Source: Adiantum capillus-veneris
Lineage: Eukaryota; Streptophyta; Polypodiopsida; Polypodiales; Pteridaceae
DNA: 60,000 bases
Direction of reading: 5' to 3'
Assembly: GCA_014529385.2 (NCBI GenBank)
Contig: CM043966.1
Location: 91,250,587 to 91,310,586, forward strand
The number at the start of each line of letters is the position of its first letter. Within the stretch, counting starts at the first letter, position 1. The position numbers and the translations under genes are program-made. Shown in pieces: positions 41,754 through 53,206 of this stretch. The notes beneath the pieces are model-generated. The model had not been told where the DNA came from. It saw only the letters and a list, made by a program, of their open reading frames with translations, and ran no database searches.

Positions 41754-42141
41754 TGTGTGTGTGTTTCTCTCTCATCCCCTACTTCTAGGGCTCGCCCCCT
41801 CCTACGTAGGAACTATAAAGACTTTTGTACTCACACACAAAGCATCCAATTTAACTAAGCTTTGACCAAATAGACACAACCTTTGAATTTTGGAACCTTA
41901 GCATTTTGGAAGTCTTAATGGGCTGAACCTTAGGGTCTTTAAAGCCCATTGTTGCACATTTCTCCTTTGCAGATGGCCCCCCCTTTGGATCCCTATTTTC
42001 CCTCCTTTGGATCCCTACTATGGCCGGTTTGCCAGCTTAACCAATATTCTAGCTTTTTCTCCCCTAGCACTTCCCCATATTAAATGATCAGTTTAACATG
42101 AGAAAATCACTTAGGAGAATTAGATATTAGTTATTATGACA
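40861..42141 (-). repeat. A2 3' LTR, proximal part
   Basis: Resumes the LTR at CTCACACACC after element B and ends TTATTATGACA at 42141, next to a polypurine tract (minus strand AAGAGGAAGG, 42142-42160). Matches 48571-49723. Confidence 0.9.
41667..41764 (+). repeat. Expanded (TG)n microsatellite in the A2 3' LTR
   Basis: About 98 bp of almost pure TG. The sister LTR at 49358-49375 has fewer than ten units and A1 has two short CA runs, so this is an expansion in one LTR. Confidence 0.95.
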
Positions 42142-42501
42142 TTACCTTCCTCTTGAAATCATAGTCGTCCTTGACTATGGGATAAAGAAGATAAAGCCTA
42201 TTCATTAGTCCTTTTTCTAGCGGGTAGACGATCCCTATGTTACCCTACAACATTAGTCCAGAATGGATGACTAATCCATTTGGTGCTTGAGAGCCTAAGC
42301 TTCCACAAGCATGTCTGCACATTAGTCCTATCAATCTTCCATAGTAGAGTGACAAGCTCTACTTGGTGTTTGGAAGACATCGTCTCCGCAAACTTGATCT
42401 AAGCATGCATACTACTTCATTTTTGTGCACAATAAAGAAAAAGAGAGTCTTATAAGACACAAACTTTGTTAATTTTAAACATTTGTACATTTGCTTACTC
42501 T

Positions 42502-42747
42502 CCCGGGTAGGTCACCTAATAAAAATGTAACCTATCACGTGAGTTCAACAGAAGGGTATTTAAAGTTCTTGAAACTTACAGAAATATATATACAGAAGGC
42601 CATTATTGTTTCAAATTTGAAAAAAACTTACAGATTTTAAAAGAAAAGGGTACATTATATTCTTAACAAAATTCACAGATAAGGGGTTTTACAAACATGT
42701 TTTGAACACACGTGATATGGTAGTTTTACACATAGTGAACCCCCCGA
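42502..42747. mobile_element. 246 bp MITE with 9 bp target duplication (Mutator-like)
   Basis: The insert is flanked by GCTTACTCT at 42493-42501 and 42748-42756. Element A1 has the empty site at 3790-3798. Its ends read CCCGGGTAGGTCACC and, on the other strand, TCGGGGGGTTCACTATG, giving a short imperfect inverted repeat. A 9 bp duplication is typical of Mutator-type transposons. No coding capacity. Confidence 0.8.
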
Positions 42748-42859
42748 GCTTACTCTAGGGAAGCATTGTAAGCATTGATAAGGTTTAGGTTATCCTTTAA
42801 TTGTATGCCTTGCATCCATCTAGCATTTTCAAAAGGATAATTCTTAAACTTAATAAGAT

Positions 42860-44364
42860 ATCGTCGAATAGTCTCACCACCTCATAGTACCTTGTCTTCA
42901 TGTCGGAGAATGGACTCGGGCTGCAACACCTATTCTTGGTCCTTGATCTCCGGTGGGTCTTCAATAGTTGGTTCTTGAGGTGGCTCTCCTTTGTAAGACT
43001 TCAATAGGCTCACATGGAATGCATTGTGTATGAGCCAATGGTTGGGCAACTTGAGTTGATAGGCCATCTCATTGATTGGCCTAAGAATTTGGAAGGGACC
43101 ATAGTACCTTTTTGCTAACTTAGCATAGTACTTTTGGTGTCCCGTAGGATTCTTGCCCGTGGTGTGTCTTAATCGAGCCTTGGGAAATTTTAGTAAGACC
43201 CAATCATTTTCTTTAAAGGCTTGGGCTCTTCTGTGCTTGTCAGCAGCAGCCTTTTGCCCTTGCTATGAGGTAGGGATAGCATCCGTAATCTTTTGGAAAG
43301 ATTCTTGTAGGTCTCGGCTATACTCATCTGCAGCGAAGATCTTCCCATGTACCTTAAGTAGAAAGGGACTTTTTTTATCTTCCCTCAATTACCTTAAAAG
43401 GTGCTTTTCCCGTGGAAGTATCTACAGTGTTATTGTAGGAATACTCCACTAAGGGTAAGTACTTCTCCCCTTGGAATCTTTGATCTACTTCCGTTACATA
43501 GGCTTTTAGTAGATTGAGAATTGTTAGGTTAGCTATTTGACTTTGGCCATCCGTTTGCGTGTGATACGCCGAAGAAAATTTTAGCCTTGTTCCTAAATTC
43601 TCAAAGAGACCCTTCCAGAAATTACTGGTCATTCTAGGATCTCTATCCGACACTATGGACATTGGCAAGCCATGGTGCTTGAAGATTTGGGAAATGAAGA
43701 GGGTTGCCATTTGATGGGCTTTGATAGTTTTTTTTATAGGTATAAAATGAGTTTGTTTATTGAATTTGTCTACTATCGTCCATATTCCCGTATTCCCATG
43801 GATAGACTTAGGCAATCCAAAGATAAAATCCATGGATATGCTCTCCCATGGTGAATTTGGGATTGTCAAAGGTTGAAGCAATTGAGGTTGCTTCCCTGTA
43901 TCAAACTTCATCTTTTGACATACCACACATTTAGAAACATACTCTTGTATGTTTGCTTTCATGGTAGGCCAAAAGAAATATGTTTCAATCCACTTCATAG
44001 TAGACTGAATCCCTCTATGCCCTGCATAAGGAGGAGCATGAGATTCATACATTACTTTCTCACGTAGTGAGCTAGTAACGCATAGTCTATTGCCATAGAG
44101 AAGATAACCATCTTTTAAAGTAAATGGTTCCTCTTTCTTCCCTAGTGCAAGGGCTGAAATCACATCTCTAAAATCGGGATCAATAGCATACTCATCTATC
44201 ATAGAAGAGAGATCATTGTGAGTTGCTATGGAAACCGCATTTACTCTCGGCCGTCTTGAGAGTGCATCGGCTACTTGATTATGATTGCCAGCAATGTGAA
44301 AATGCAATTGCGAAAGAAAGTTTTCCCACCTCATTTGTTTGTCGGAGATCTTGGTCTGCGTCAT
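42860..44364 (-). pseudogene. Integrase of element A2
   Basis: The long minus-strand frame 44364-43375 starts in RNase H tail sequence (QMRWENFLSQ) and NQVADALSRR. It contains the zinc domain (HAPPYAGHRGIQS, CVVCQKMKFDTGKQ) and the core with SMDFIFGLP, VSDRDPRM and GQSQIANL; the third catalytic glutamate is replaced by glutamine in GQSQIA, where A1 has GQSERA. The C-terminal region continues in other frames to about 42860. The integrase is probably inactive. Confidence 0.85.
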
Positions 44365-44391
44365 GAAGTACTTAAGACTTTGGTGATCCGT

Positions 44392-44847
44392 TCATAGAAT
44401 GAAAGAAGTCCCAAATAAATAGTGCTTCCATGAGTCTAAGGCATGTAGAACTGCAAGGAGTTCCGTTTCATATATGCCTAGAGCTTGCTCAACAGGGTCG
44501 AGCCTTCGACTTTCATAGCCTATGGTGTGCCCTTCTTGGAGCAAAACAGCTCCAAGGCAATCACCACAAGCATCGCATTGGAACTCAAATGGCTTTGACA
44601 GATCCGGTAGTGTAAGCACAGGTTGAGAGATAAGATTTTCTTTAAGCTTTTCAAAAGCATTGTTCTCCTTGGCAGACCATGTGTACCTAACGTTTTTCTT
44701 TGTTAGGTCATGTAATGGTCCTGCTATTAGTGAGAACATTTCTATGAAGCGTCTATAGTATGCGCACATACCTATATAGCTTCTTAACTCATGAAGATTC
44801 CTTGATTTAGGCCATCCTTTTATTACCTCTAACTTTGATGCATCCAT
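44392..44847 (-). pseudogene. RT thumb and RNase H of element A2
   Basis: Contains LHELRSYIGMCAYYRRFIE, CDACGDCLGAVLLQEG and YETELLAVLHALDSWKHYL. It ends in a stop at 44392 and is separated from the RT palm by about 270 bp of broken frame, including a TAG at about 44960. Confidence 0.85.
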
Positions 44848-45424
44848 TTGGTTTCCATCTTGAGAGATAATGTAACCTAAATACTGAGTCTCTTGTAATA
44901 AAAATTCACTTTTCTTTCCATTAATATAAAGTTTATTCTCTTGTAAAACTTGAAATATTACCTAGAGGTGTTTCTTGTGTTCGTCTAATGAATTAGAGTA
45001 GATGATTATATCATCAAAGAACACTCCAATAAAGGTTCGGTGAGGCTTGAATAGCTTCTCCATCAAGCGGTTGAATGTGGCTGGTGCATTGGTCAAGCCA
45101 AAAAGGCATGACAATGTACTCTTAAAGACCAACCGTAGTGCAAAATGCAGTCTTTACAATGTCTTGATCAACTATCCTTATTTGATGATAGCCACTTTTT
45201 AGGTCAATCCTATTGTAGTAGGTGGACCCTTGTAGCTTATCAAATAGGTCTTCTACCCGTGGAATGGGAAACCTATTCTTGATAGTGATCCTATTTAGTG
45301 CTCTATAGTCGACACACATATGATATGTGCCGTCTTTCTTTTGCACTAGTAGCACAAGAGAACAAAATGGAGATGAGCTAGGCCTAACCATGCCCTTCTC
45401 GACTAACTCATGCACTTGTCGCAT
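44848..45424 (-). pseudogene. RT palm of element A2, frameshifted
   Basis: The frame 45424-45122 covers HELVEKGMVRPSSSPFCS to [13 protein letters not shown]. After a frame change near 45120 the catalytic loop is still encoded (FFDDIII, near 45003-45025). Dead copy. Confidence 0.85.
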
Positions 45425-45517
45425 AATCCCCTCTTGTTGAGCTTGAGAAACTCTATAAGGAGGTTTGTTAGGCGGTGAACTTCCTGGAAGAAGTTCAATT
45501 GCATGGTCATTATTGCC

Positions 45518-46159
45518 TCATTTAGGAGGTAGCTCACAAGGGATGTCATCAATAAAGACATCTTGAAACCCCTTGAGAAAATTGGATAACTCTAATTCCT
45601 TTTGATTGTGTATATTTTCTTTTGCTAAAACATTAGGTTCATTTTGAGAATCTTTAACAAAAATCATGTACACGGAAATAGAGCTCTTTATTGACTTGTT
45701 GAAAGCTTGTGTATGTACAATGGGTATAGTGTTACCCATTTCCTTAGCATCTATATACATATCCTTTTCCTTGAACTTAAAAAAGATTCTCCTTTCAGGG
45801 AACTTAACATTGGCAGCCATGCGATCAAACCATGGTGCCCCTAGGATTACATCCTCATGCTTGAGAGGAGAGATAAAGAAGTCCTCTTTGTCCACATAGC
45901 TTTGGACATGGAGCCTCAATTTCTTGATTAAGGGAATGACTGAAGCTTCTGGCCCCTTGAAAGCACCGTCTACGGCTAGGACATCTCCCATCTCATAGGC
46001 TTGTATGCCTAGCTTGGTGGCCAACTCTATAGATATAAAATTGCGAGTAGAACCAGGGTCAAAGAGAATAAAAGCATCATGTTCTCTTCCCTTTCCCCAA
46101 GAATGGCATAGAGGAGATCCTTTGTGGTGAATGTCCACCAAAAATCCATGCAACGTCAA
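45518..46159 (-). pseudogene. Truncated gag-protease of element A2, fused to foreign sequence
   Basis: Codons up to 46141 (MTLHGFL) come from the duplicated flank; VDIHHKGSPLCHSWG onward is gag/protease of family A. The zinc knuckle is missing. Protease active site FDPGSTRNFIS, the same D-P-G as A1, so this is a family trait, not a private mutation. The frame ends at 45518 after FQDVFIDDIPCELPPK. Confidence 0.85.
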
Positions 46160-48173
46160 TTGTAGCTCTCAAAAATGTAGCCCTCATGCATACCAAAAAG
46201 AATTTGTCTTTTAGTGTAATGAAAATTGCACACTAAACCATGCACAAGTAAAATTATTAGTGCGAGTAAGGTCATTTTGTGCATAGAAACCATCACACAA
46301 TGAAACCACATGCAACCAATGTCAACACCATGCTTATGTATAGCAGATATGACATTCATAGAAAATGGGCTGAGTGAATTTTTAACTCTCATGAGATAAC
46401 CAAAACCATATTTTTATGTCATTGGCCAATATCTCTACAATATAGCTCAATTATTAGTGCATCAAAACATTTGGAATTCAAAATATGCACTAAAAGTATT
46501 CATGATTGAATGCAATCTATGAAAAACTGTGATGGTTATTTACCAAAAAGTTAGCCCCTTCGGCATTGAAATTGAGCTATACAAATGTCAAGCTTTATCA
46601 CAAACCCAAAGTTTTATTGTTACCCCATGGTTGTGTACCCAAAATTGATGCTCATTTGACATACATATCAAAAGAACAAGGGAGGGAAAAGTCCTACAAT
46701 TTTGGTGTATCCACTCCAAATATCTTCAATGATTCAATGGAAACCACAAAATTCATTTCCCATACTCTCATATATAGCAAGATGGAGGACTAGCCATAGC
46801 CAAATACAATCAAGGTGAAAAGAATGTAAGCATGATCATTGCCATCCTTTATTCAATAATAGATAAGCTCTTGAGTGGCCATAAAGGGAGGCAAATAGTT
46901 GGGTTCAAAGCTTGTAAGGATCACTCCACCTTCCTCCCTCCAATTGATCAATTCTCATGTCATTTACTAGCTTGGGAACTACTAGCGGGTGGGAATTATT
47001 CCTTCCTTGGTCAATTAATCATATTTTTTGATAAAAAACTATTGTGACTTTTTGACGTGTCAAGTGATCAAGTTTGCCGATTATGAGCCGGACATCAGAG
47101 AGGAAGCTAGAGGGAGGAGGCGAGATCGGATTTAGGATCACTGCAATGGAGCTGTGTGTACTGTGTGTGTGGGGTATGGCCGAGGCAGAGGACCCATGCT
47201 TTTGATGGCTAGCCAAGTTGCAGGCCTATTGATGGAATCCGTGGCCGAAATGGAAGAGGCCCACGAATCATTGCAATGTGGTTGTAGCATTGAAGCCTTC
47301 AGGGGGTTTGTTTGACTATCATCTACACTGCCAGTGAGGCAGATAGCAAGGGAGAGCAGCTTGTTGTGTGTGTTGAGCAAATAAGGGGCCAAGAAAGCGG
47401 CAAAGTTGGACGGATGTATGTGTGTGTGGATTTTTCATTTTTCTTGTGCCATAATTGCAACAGACCCTGGTGGCCTTCCATCATGAATATGATTAACAAG
47501 ACCCTGGTTTGGATTTTAGTGAAAAGGAGGGGTGTGCTTTTTTGAAGTGGGTACAATGAGGTAATAAGGCTTGCGGCATCATTCAATGCCAGAGAGAGAG
47601 AGAGTCAAAGAGGATAGGTTGCCAGGTCTTTGTGCACAGGAATGGAAGTTTGTGTGTGTAGTAGGTAGCGAGATCATGTGGGGACGCAGTACCTACTACC
47701 CCCGTTTTGGCTGTGTGTAAATAGCTAGTGCGAGTGAGGAAGTGTGTAGGTCTTGGCCTTGTCAACGCAGCCTAAGGGAAGCAAAAGTCGATCACCTAAG
47801 AGAGAGGGTGTCTGTGAGCTACACGGTGGAGCAATTGACGGTGTGGCCTCTTCAAGAGCATCCAAGGCAAGCACAGGAGGGTCGGATACTGAGTATGGAG
47901 TCTAGACAATATTGGCGAGTGTGTTGAATGTTCATTTGGCAGCACCAATAACGGACAACAGGAATAACAACAGTGATCAGTGGAAATGTGGGTTTGTGGG
48001 TCCAAGAGCGTTGTTTGCGTCGCGCCAGGAAAGTGGACAGAAGCTTTCAATTTTAAAAAATCTCCTTAAGGGGATGTTCCCACGGAGATGTGCAAGCATG
48101 GGTGTGTGCGAGATTACATACAATTGAATGTTAATCAATGAATGCATAATTCCATTCCTACACATAGGATAAA
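46135..48173. repeat. Right arm of the inverted duplication, non-LTR part
   Basis: Reverse complement of 5864-7900. Ends at the hexamer TCCACC (46135-46140), shared with gag, where sequence switches to element A. On the plus strand 47196-47315 is a short coding-like ORF (MLLMASQVAGL ... SIEAFRGFV, 39 aa) of unknown family, preserved in both arms apart from one or two substitutions. Confidence 0.85.
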
Positions 48174-49723
48174 TGTAACATTTAATGGCCTAGTAACTTG
48201 TGTGTAGCGGAAAATAGCATGAACATAGTGAGCATTTCATTAGAATAGATTCCTAATGAGATTAATAAGAGTGCTTGGGTGGAGAGAGGAACTAAAAGCA
48301 TAACACCTAGTTAGATAGCATGGACAATACTTCAAAAGAGAGAGAAATTAAGAAATTGACAACAATTGAGGACCGGATTTGCATGGAGCCGGTCCCCCCT
48401 CCAAAAGGCTTTGTATTATGGTTTCTCCCATCAAGAGAGACATTTTACAACACAATTCTTTGTGTTCCTTCAAGACTAGCTAGTGCAATGAAGATGGAAA
48501 CTTCATGCACTAAGCAAAACACTTATCAAACACAACATCAATTCCCCTACGGTCTCAGACCCAAGACCTCACACACCTTCGAAGATGGTGAGAGCTAGCG
48601 GGGTATGAGAGTAGATTGAGAGGAAGAAGGAGTATTCTTACAAGAAAGGTATACATCTCCTCACACAATCACTCATATTAGCATAGCTTAGCGTAGTAAT
48701 TTGCATGGTCGAGGAGATGAGCATGCATTGAAGCTTGGCTCTTGGTTGGATTTGCATCACAAAGCCAAGAGTTGTTGGTGTAGGCCTCCCTTCTCACAAG
48801 CTTGGAGTAGGTGGTAAGCTTTCCATTAAAGCTTGAGAAGGAGAGAGAGTCTTCTTTGCTTCACAAATGAGATTCTGTGAGTGTGTGTGTGTGTGATAAT
48901 GCCTTGCAAAAATCAGTCTCCTCTCTCTCTTGGTCGACCCCCCTTGCTAAATGCTCATGCTACAGCCCTATTGGACCTCCCCAGGGCTAGCCAATGGAAA
49001 TTAAGCAACAGAAGTGATAGCCTTTTGACATGTGTCCCCCTTTCCACTTTTGTGAGAGCTTTAGGTAATTAATAAATGCAATTAAACTCTCATTGGCCAA
49101 TAGGAATCAGGCAAGCCATTGGGTTGTTGAATGCTCATTGGACCCCTTGGGAAACTGTCCAATAGTCTTCTAGAGATCTTAATTCTTATTGGTTCTTTTA
49201 TTAAGTGTTTTTAAATTAATTAAACTAGATTTACTCTAGCCTAATTCTCATTGGGCCACCTCCAAGGCCATCCAATAGGATTTGAGTACACCTTGTGGGA
49301 ATCTGGGCTAGGGATCTAACATGTGTCCCTCTTTACCCTTGTGTACAAATGAAGCTTGTGAGTGTGTGTGTGTGAGTTTCTCTCTCATCCCCTACTTGCA
49401 AGGCTCGCCCCCTCCTATGTAGGGATTATGAAGACTTTTTGTGACACACACAAAGCATCCAATTCCCTAATGTTTGACCTTTGGACACAACCTTTGAATT
49501 TTAGAACCTTAGCATTTTGGAAGTCTTAATGGGCTGAACCTTAGGGTCTTTTAATCCCATTGTTGCACATTGCTCTTTTGTAGATGGCCCCCCCTCTCAC
49601 TAATATTGGTCTATTAGCTTAACCAATATTCTAGCTTTTTCTCCCCTCTCACTTTCCCATATTAAATGATCAGTTTAACATGAGAAAATCATTTAGGAGA
49701 ATTAGATATTGATTATTATGACA
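48174..49723 (-). repeat. 5' LTR of element A2
   Basis: 1550 bp; plus-strand ends TGTAACATTTAATGG and GATTATTATGACA. Inverted match to 4150-5863. After its inner end the sequence (minus strand TTTATCCTATGTGTAGG) does not resemble a tRNA primer site. Confidence 0.9.
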
Positions 49724-51790
49724 ATAAACACGAGCAGGGGGTTTTGATCTTTAATTCGAATGACTCATATTTCCATCCTCATTCACCTAGCTTCGATTTG
49801 ATGATACTTTAAACACACACAAATTAGTTTAAAGTGCATCTAGCATACATGATCAATTTAGAACACTCATCCTCCAAGATATTCAAGTGGACAGTTTAGT
49901 GAATGTCATTACATATGTGCATCCCTTGGCATCAACTAAGCCATCAAGCTTCCCTATCAAGTCAATGGCTAGTGCATGCAATAGATGTCAAAATGAGAAT
50001 TGAATCCAATACCTTATCAAAAATTTCTCATCAATTTGCGCACAGTTTATAACCATATTGCTTTCAATTCAAGATTGTTTGACTTGCATTCTGAGTTGGA
50101 AAATTTCATGCACAAAATTGGCTTTGGTTCCATCAATTGGCTAATCCATGCACACCTATTGAGTGATCAATTTAGTCAATCTAAGCCCATTTTATCAATT
50201 ATTGCAAATTAATTTCTCATATTCAGTAACCCTAATCATCCAAACTATGTCGGATTTGTCATCTTGGTTTGTATGTATAAACTTGAGTAATTTTTGGGCA
50301 CACAAATGAATGCAAAATTGCCATGTTCATCACATTGATCAATCATTAACATGGCAATACAAAAATTCTTCAGAATTGAGCTTTGATTGAGTGATCTATC
50401 TCAATCTTTTGAGCCAATATTGTGACACACACATCAAGTATTTGGCCAATTCATCATCATAATTGATTAAAAATACCAATTATTCATTCAAACACCGGAT
50501 TGCACATGCCATTGATTGGCATACACACCTAAATTTAAGCCAAAATTATATACAAAAAATACATTAATTCCACATTGCAATGCCCAAATTGCAAAATCAA
50601 TCAAGCATAGACAAATGCATGCATGCTTAATTTCTCAAAATCAATCTTAATATCCCTAATCAAGCAATGCACAAACTCTAGAATTAGGCACAAAAATCCA
50701 AATTCAGCTCAATTGGAAATGCAATTAGGCATATTCCTAATGCTTGCACACAAATTTCATGCATATTTCACAATCATAAAGCATTTGGGTTCCCCAAGTG
50801 ACCATCAATCATTCTTGAACGGACACACACACTCAAATTTTGTCCAATTTCTTCGCAAATAGGCTTATCCAATGATTGAATTTGCCTAACATAAACATCA
50901 ATTACATAATTGTACACTCATATATCATCAATTCCCTCAATTTTTATGCATGCACACACTCAAGATTAGGTGCACACACACTTGAAATTTATGGCTTTGG
51001 TGCATCAGACACACATTGATATTTAGACACATGCATTCTTGTTGAAAATCTTGACACACACATCATTCATTAGTCAAAATTGACCATCAATTTCATCCCA
51101 AAACAATCAAATTAGGCTCTCAATATATGGCAATTGATTTACACACATAATTTTAGCAAATAACTAGCACACATTGAACCACATTAATTAATCAAGAATT
51201 GACATGAGCAAGTGAGTGCACTTACATTGTAATCACACTCCAAGCTATTCCTTGCTCCATGCGATGATTCCACCTTGCACACACATGTGTGGCTCTTCCA
51301 TTGTAATCACACTCCAAGCTATTCCTTGCTCCATGCGATGATTCCACCTTGCACACACAAGTGTGGCTCTTCCAACTTTGGCCCAAAAATTGACCATTAT
51401 AGGCCAAAAATCAACCATTCAAATCAATAGATTAGGCATGGATTAGCACAAATAAACTTGATAAAAGTGTTGATTCCACCTCTTATAAGGGGATTGAACA
51501 TACATTACACATCAATGTTAGCGGTTAGGTTAGCAAAGTTAGTAAAAATTAGTAAAAGTTAGTATGTAGATAGTACAATTAGCATGGAAATGAAGCGAAA
51601 TTAGTAATGGTTAGTGAGAAATTAGTGAAATTGGGGGTTTGTGGTATTCATAACTCAAAAATTAGCTTCCAATTACTTGCACAGACAATCAAATTAAACC
51701 AAAATTGAGTTACACACACTCAAAAACCGATAAAATTAGTAGTGAAATTACTCTATTCTAACCATCTTCTACTCACTAGCGTAGGTTATT
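49724..51790. other. Noncoding interior of an LTR-C element, no gene
   Basis: About 2 kb of AT-rich DNA with frequent CACACA phrases and short ORFs lacking any motif. On the minus strand it lies directly downstream of an LTR and a primer site, so it should be the leader/internal part of a retroelement, but no gag or pol remains. This fits a non-autonomous (LARD-like) element or a heavily truncated one. Confidence 0.5.
51225..51372 (+). repeat. 74 bp tandem duplication
   Basis: Two units (51225-51298, 51299-51372) starting CATTGTAATCACACTCC, identical apart from one base near the CACACATGTG/CACACAAGTG. Confidence 0.95.
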
Positions 51791-51810
51791 GATCCCTGGC
51801 AACGGAGCCA
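51791..51810 (-). other. Variant tRNA-Asp-type primer binding site of LTR C element
   Basis: Minus strand TGGCTCCGTTGCCAGGGATC, two bases inside the LTR end. It differs from the element B primer site at two positions within 18 bases. It proves that 51813 upward is a 5' LTR on the minus strand. Confidence 0.8.
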
Positions 51811-51812
51811 AA

Positions 51813-52300
51813 TGTTGGGGGTCTTCGTAGCATCACCTAATCACAATCCAAGACCAACAAAATTATCAATCCTAAGATCGACAACCCGGCTAGAGCTTGG
51901 AGGCATGAGTATCATTGGATGTAGCGAACGAGCGGATTCAAGAGAACGTTCTTCAAATGCAATAGAGATTAGCCATTAATCACTAACTCTAATCACATGA
52001 TAATCATCAATCAAGCATCACCTACACACATTGAGCCCACCAAAGTCCAACTTGCCATGGACTTAAATATCAAAGCACTCTCTTGACAAACACACACTAA
52101 TTGCATTGGTGTTGGCCTCTCCAATCACCACATGACAATCAAGGTACTTAATTAAAAGCTAGACACACAAGGGTGAATGGTGCTTGAGTCTCATTAAACC
52201 TATCCACACATGAGCAAACAATAGGGCACATACTCTAATCACAAGATTAAGAATCTACTTAATCAACTTAATTAGAGATGTTAAATATCACAAACTGAGT
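51813..52300 (-). repeat. LTR C, minus-strand 5' LTR
   Basis: Plus-strand start TGTTGGGGGTCTTCG; inverted match to 19653-20137 over its whole visible length. The distal end could not be fixed; similarity to the left copy fades near 52300. Confidence 0.75.
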
Positions 52301-52760
52301 TGTTACCACCAAGCAACCACCTTTTATGTAGCCATGGGCTGGGCTTGTCGGACACACTAGTAGTGTATTATGTTATTGACCGGGCTTGTCGATCACGTAG
52401 GAATGGTTAAGAGTTACATAGTAGTGTTTTCTGCCAATGTCTACTTTTACACTTTTTTAAAAAAAAATTGCACATTTAGTAGTTAGTGTGTTAGCTAGTG
52501 AATGAGTAAGCAGTTAGCACAGTAGGTAGCTTCACTGCCAGTTAGTAGTTAGCAGAGTAGTTAAGCTTAGCTAGCAGAGTAGTTAGCTGTAGAGGAGATA
52601 AGGTTAGGTTAGTTAGGAGAGTAGGTAAAGGTATAGTGTGTGTGGCCCAAAAAGGCCACTTAAACCGCGCATGCAGCGATTGCCCGAGAAAAAAAATAAT
52701 TTTTTAAAGAAAAAAAAACAAAAATATTAAGCGTGAGGCATGAGTGTGTTCTACGAAAAT
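52301..52760. other. Relic LTR-like and leader sequence before the decayed B copy
   Basis: 52365-52420 (GTATTATGTTATTGACCGGG, GCTTGTCGATCACGTAGG) recalls the element B LTR around 27410-27455. 52460-52640 is rich in TTAGTAGTTAGC-type repeats. No gene. Confidence 0.45.
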
Positions 52761-52779
52761 TTAGGATCGGTATCAGTTC

Positions 52780-52809
52780 CCCAAGCCCAAGCCCAAGCCC
52801 AGGCCCAGG
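52780..52809 (+). repeat. AGCCCA hexamer array in the decayed B copy
   Basis: About four to five units, at the position of the nine-unit array in element B. Confidence 0.9.
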
Positions 52810-53206
52810 TCTCAATCCTCAGTCTTATGATATATACTAGACTCACTCTTATATATATACCCTATCCCCACAAGAGGGAATGAGGGCATGTGGGACAAGT
52901 TCCTCAAGTCCTCCACCATCCCCTTCACACTCACCCTTTGGACTTACTAATTCTAGTCCTCTCCCCACCTAGGGAAAAACTAGTTTTAGGATTCCGATGG
53001 TTGTAGCTAGTGACTGAATCCGGTGCTGTAAAGCACGATGCGTCCCTCTAGACAAGACGCTTGTTTTGAGCTATCGCACGTCATATTCTATGGCTCGGTT
53101 AAAAGAAGGGATGAAAAATACAAAAAATTGGGTTGTAAACACCTAAAAATCTAAGTGAGCGGCTTTCACTGGCACTCATCAACACCTCTAGAGTGTCGAG
53201 GTCACA

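Larger units (their letters stand above)
26964..49723 (-). mobile_element. Element A2: minus-strand chromovirus-like element, split by nested element B
   Basis: Read on the minus strand: 5' LTR 49723-48174, a 2.0 kb foreign segment to 46135, truncated gag-protease, RT, RNase H and integrase down to about 42860, a polypurine tract at 42142-42160, then the 3' LTR 42141-40861 continued at 27359-26964. The gap in the 3' LTR is element B with its CTCAC duplication. The LTR outer flanks (26959-26963 TCTAC; 49724-49728 ATAAA) do not match, so the element or its surroundings have been rearranged. No primer site follows its 5' LTR. Confidence 0.85.

Noticed and set aside
41667-41858. ORFs of alternating Cys-Val or Thr-His
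   Set aside because: They are translations of a TG microsatellite.
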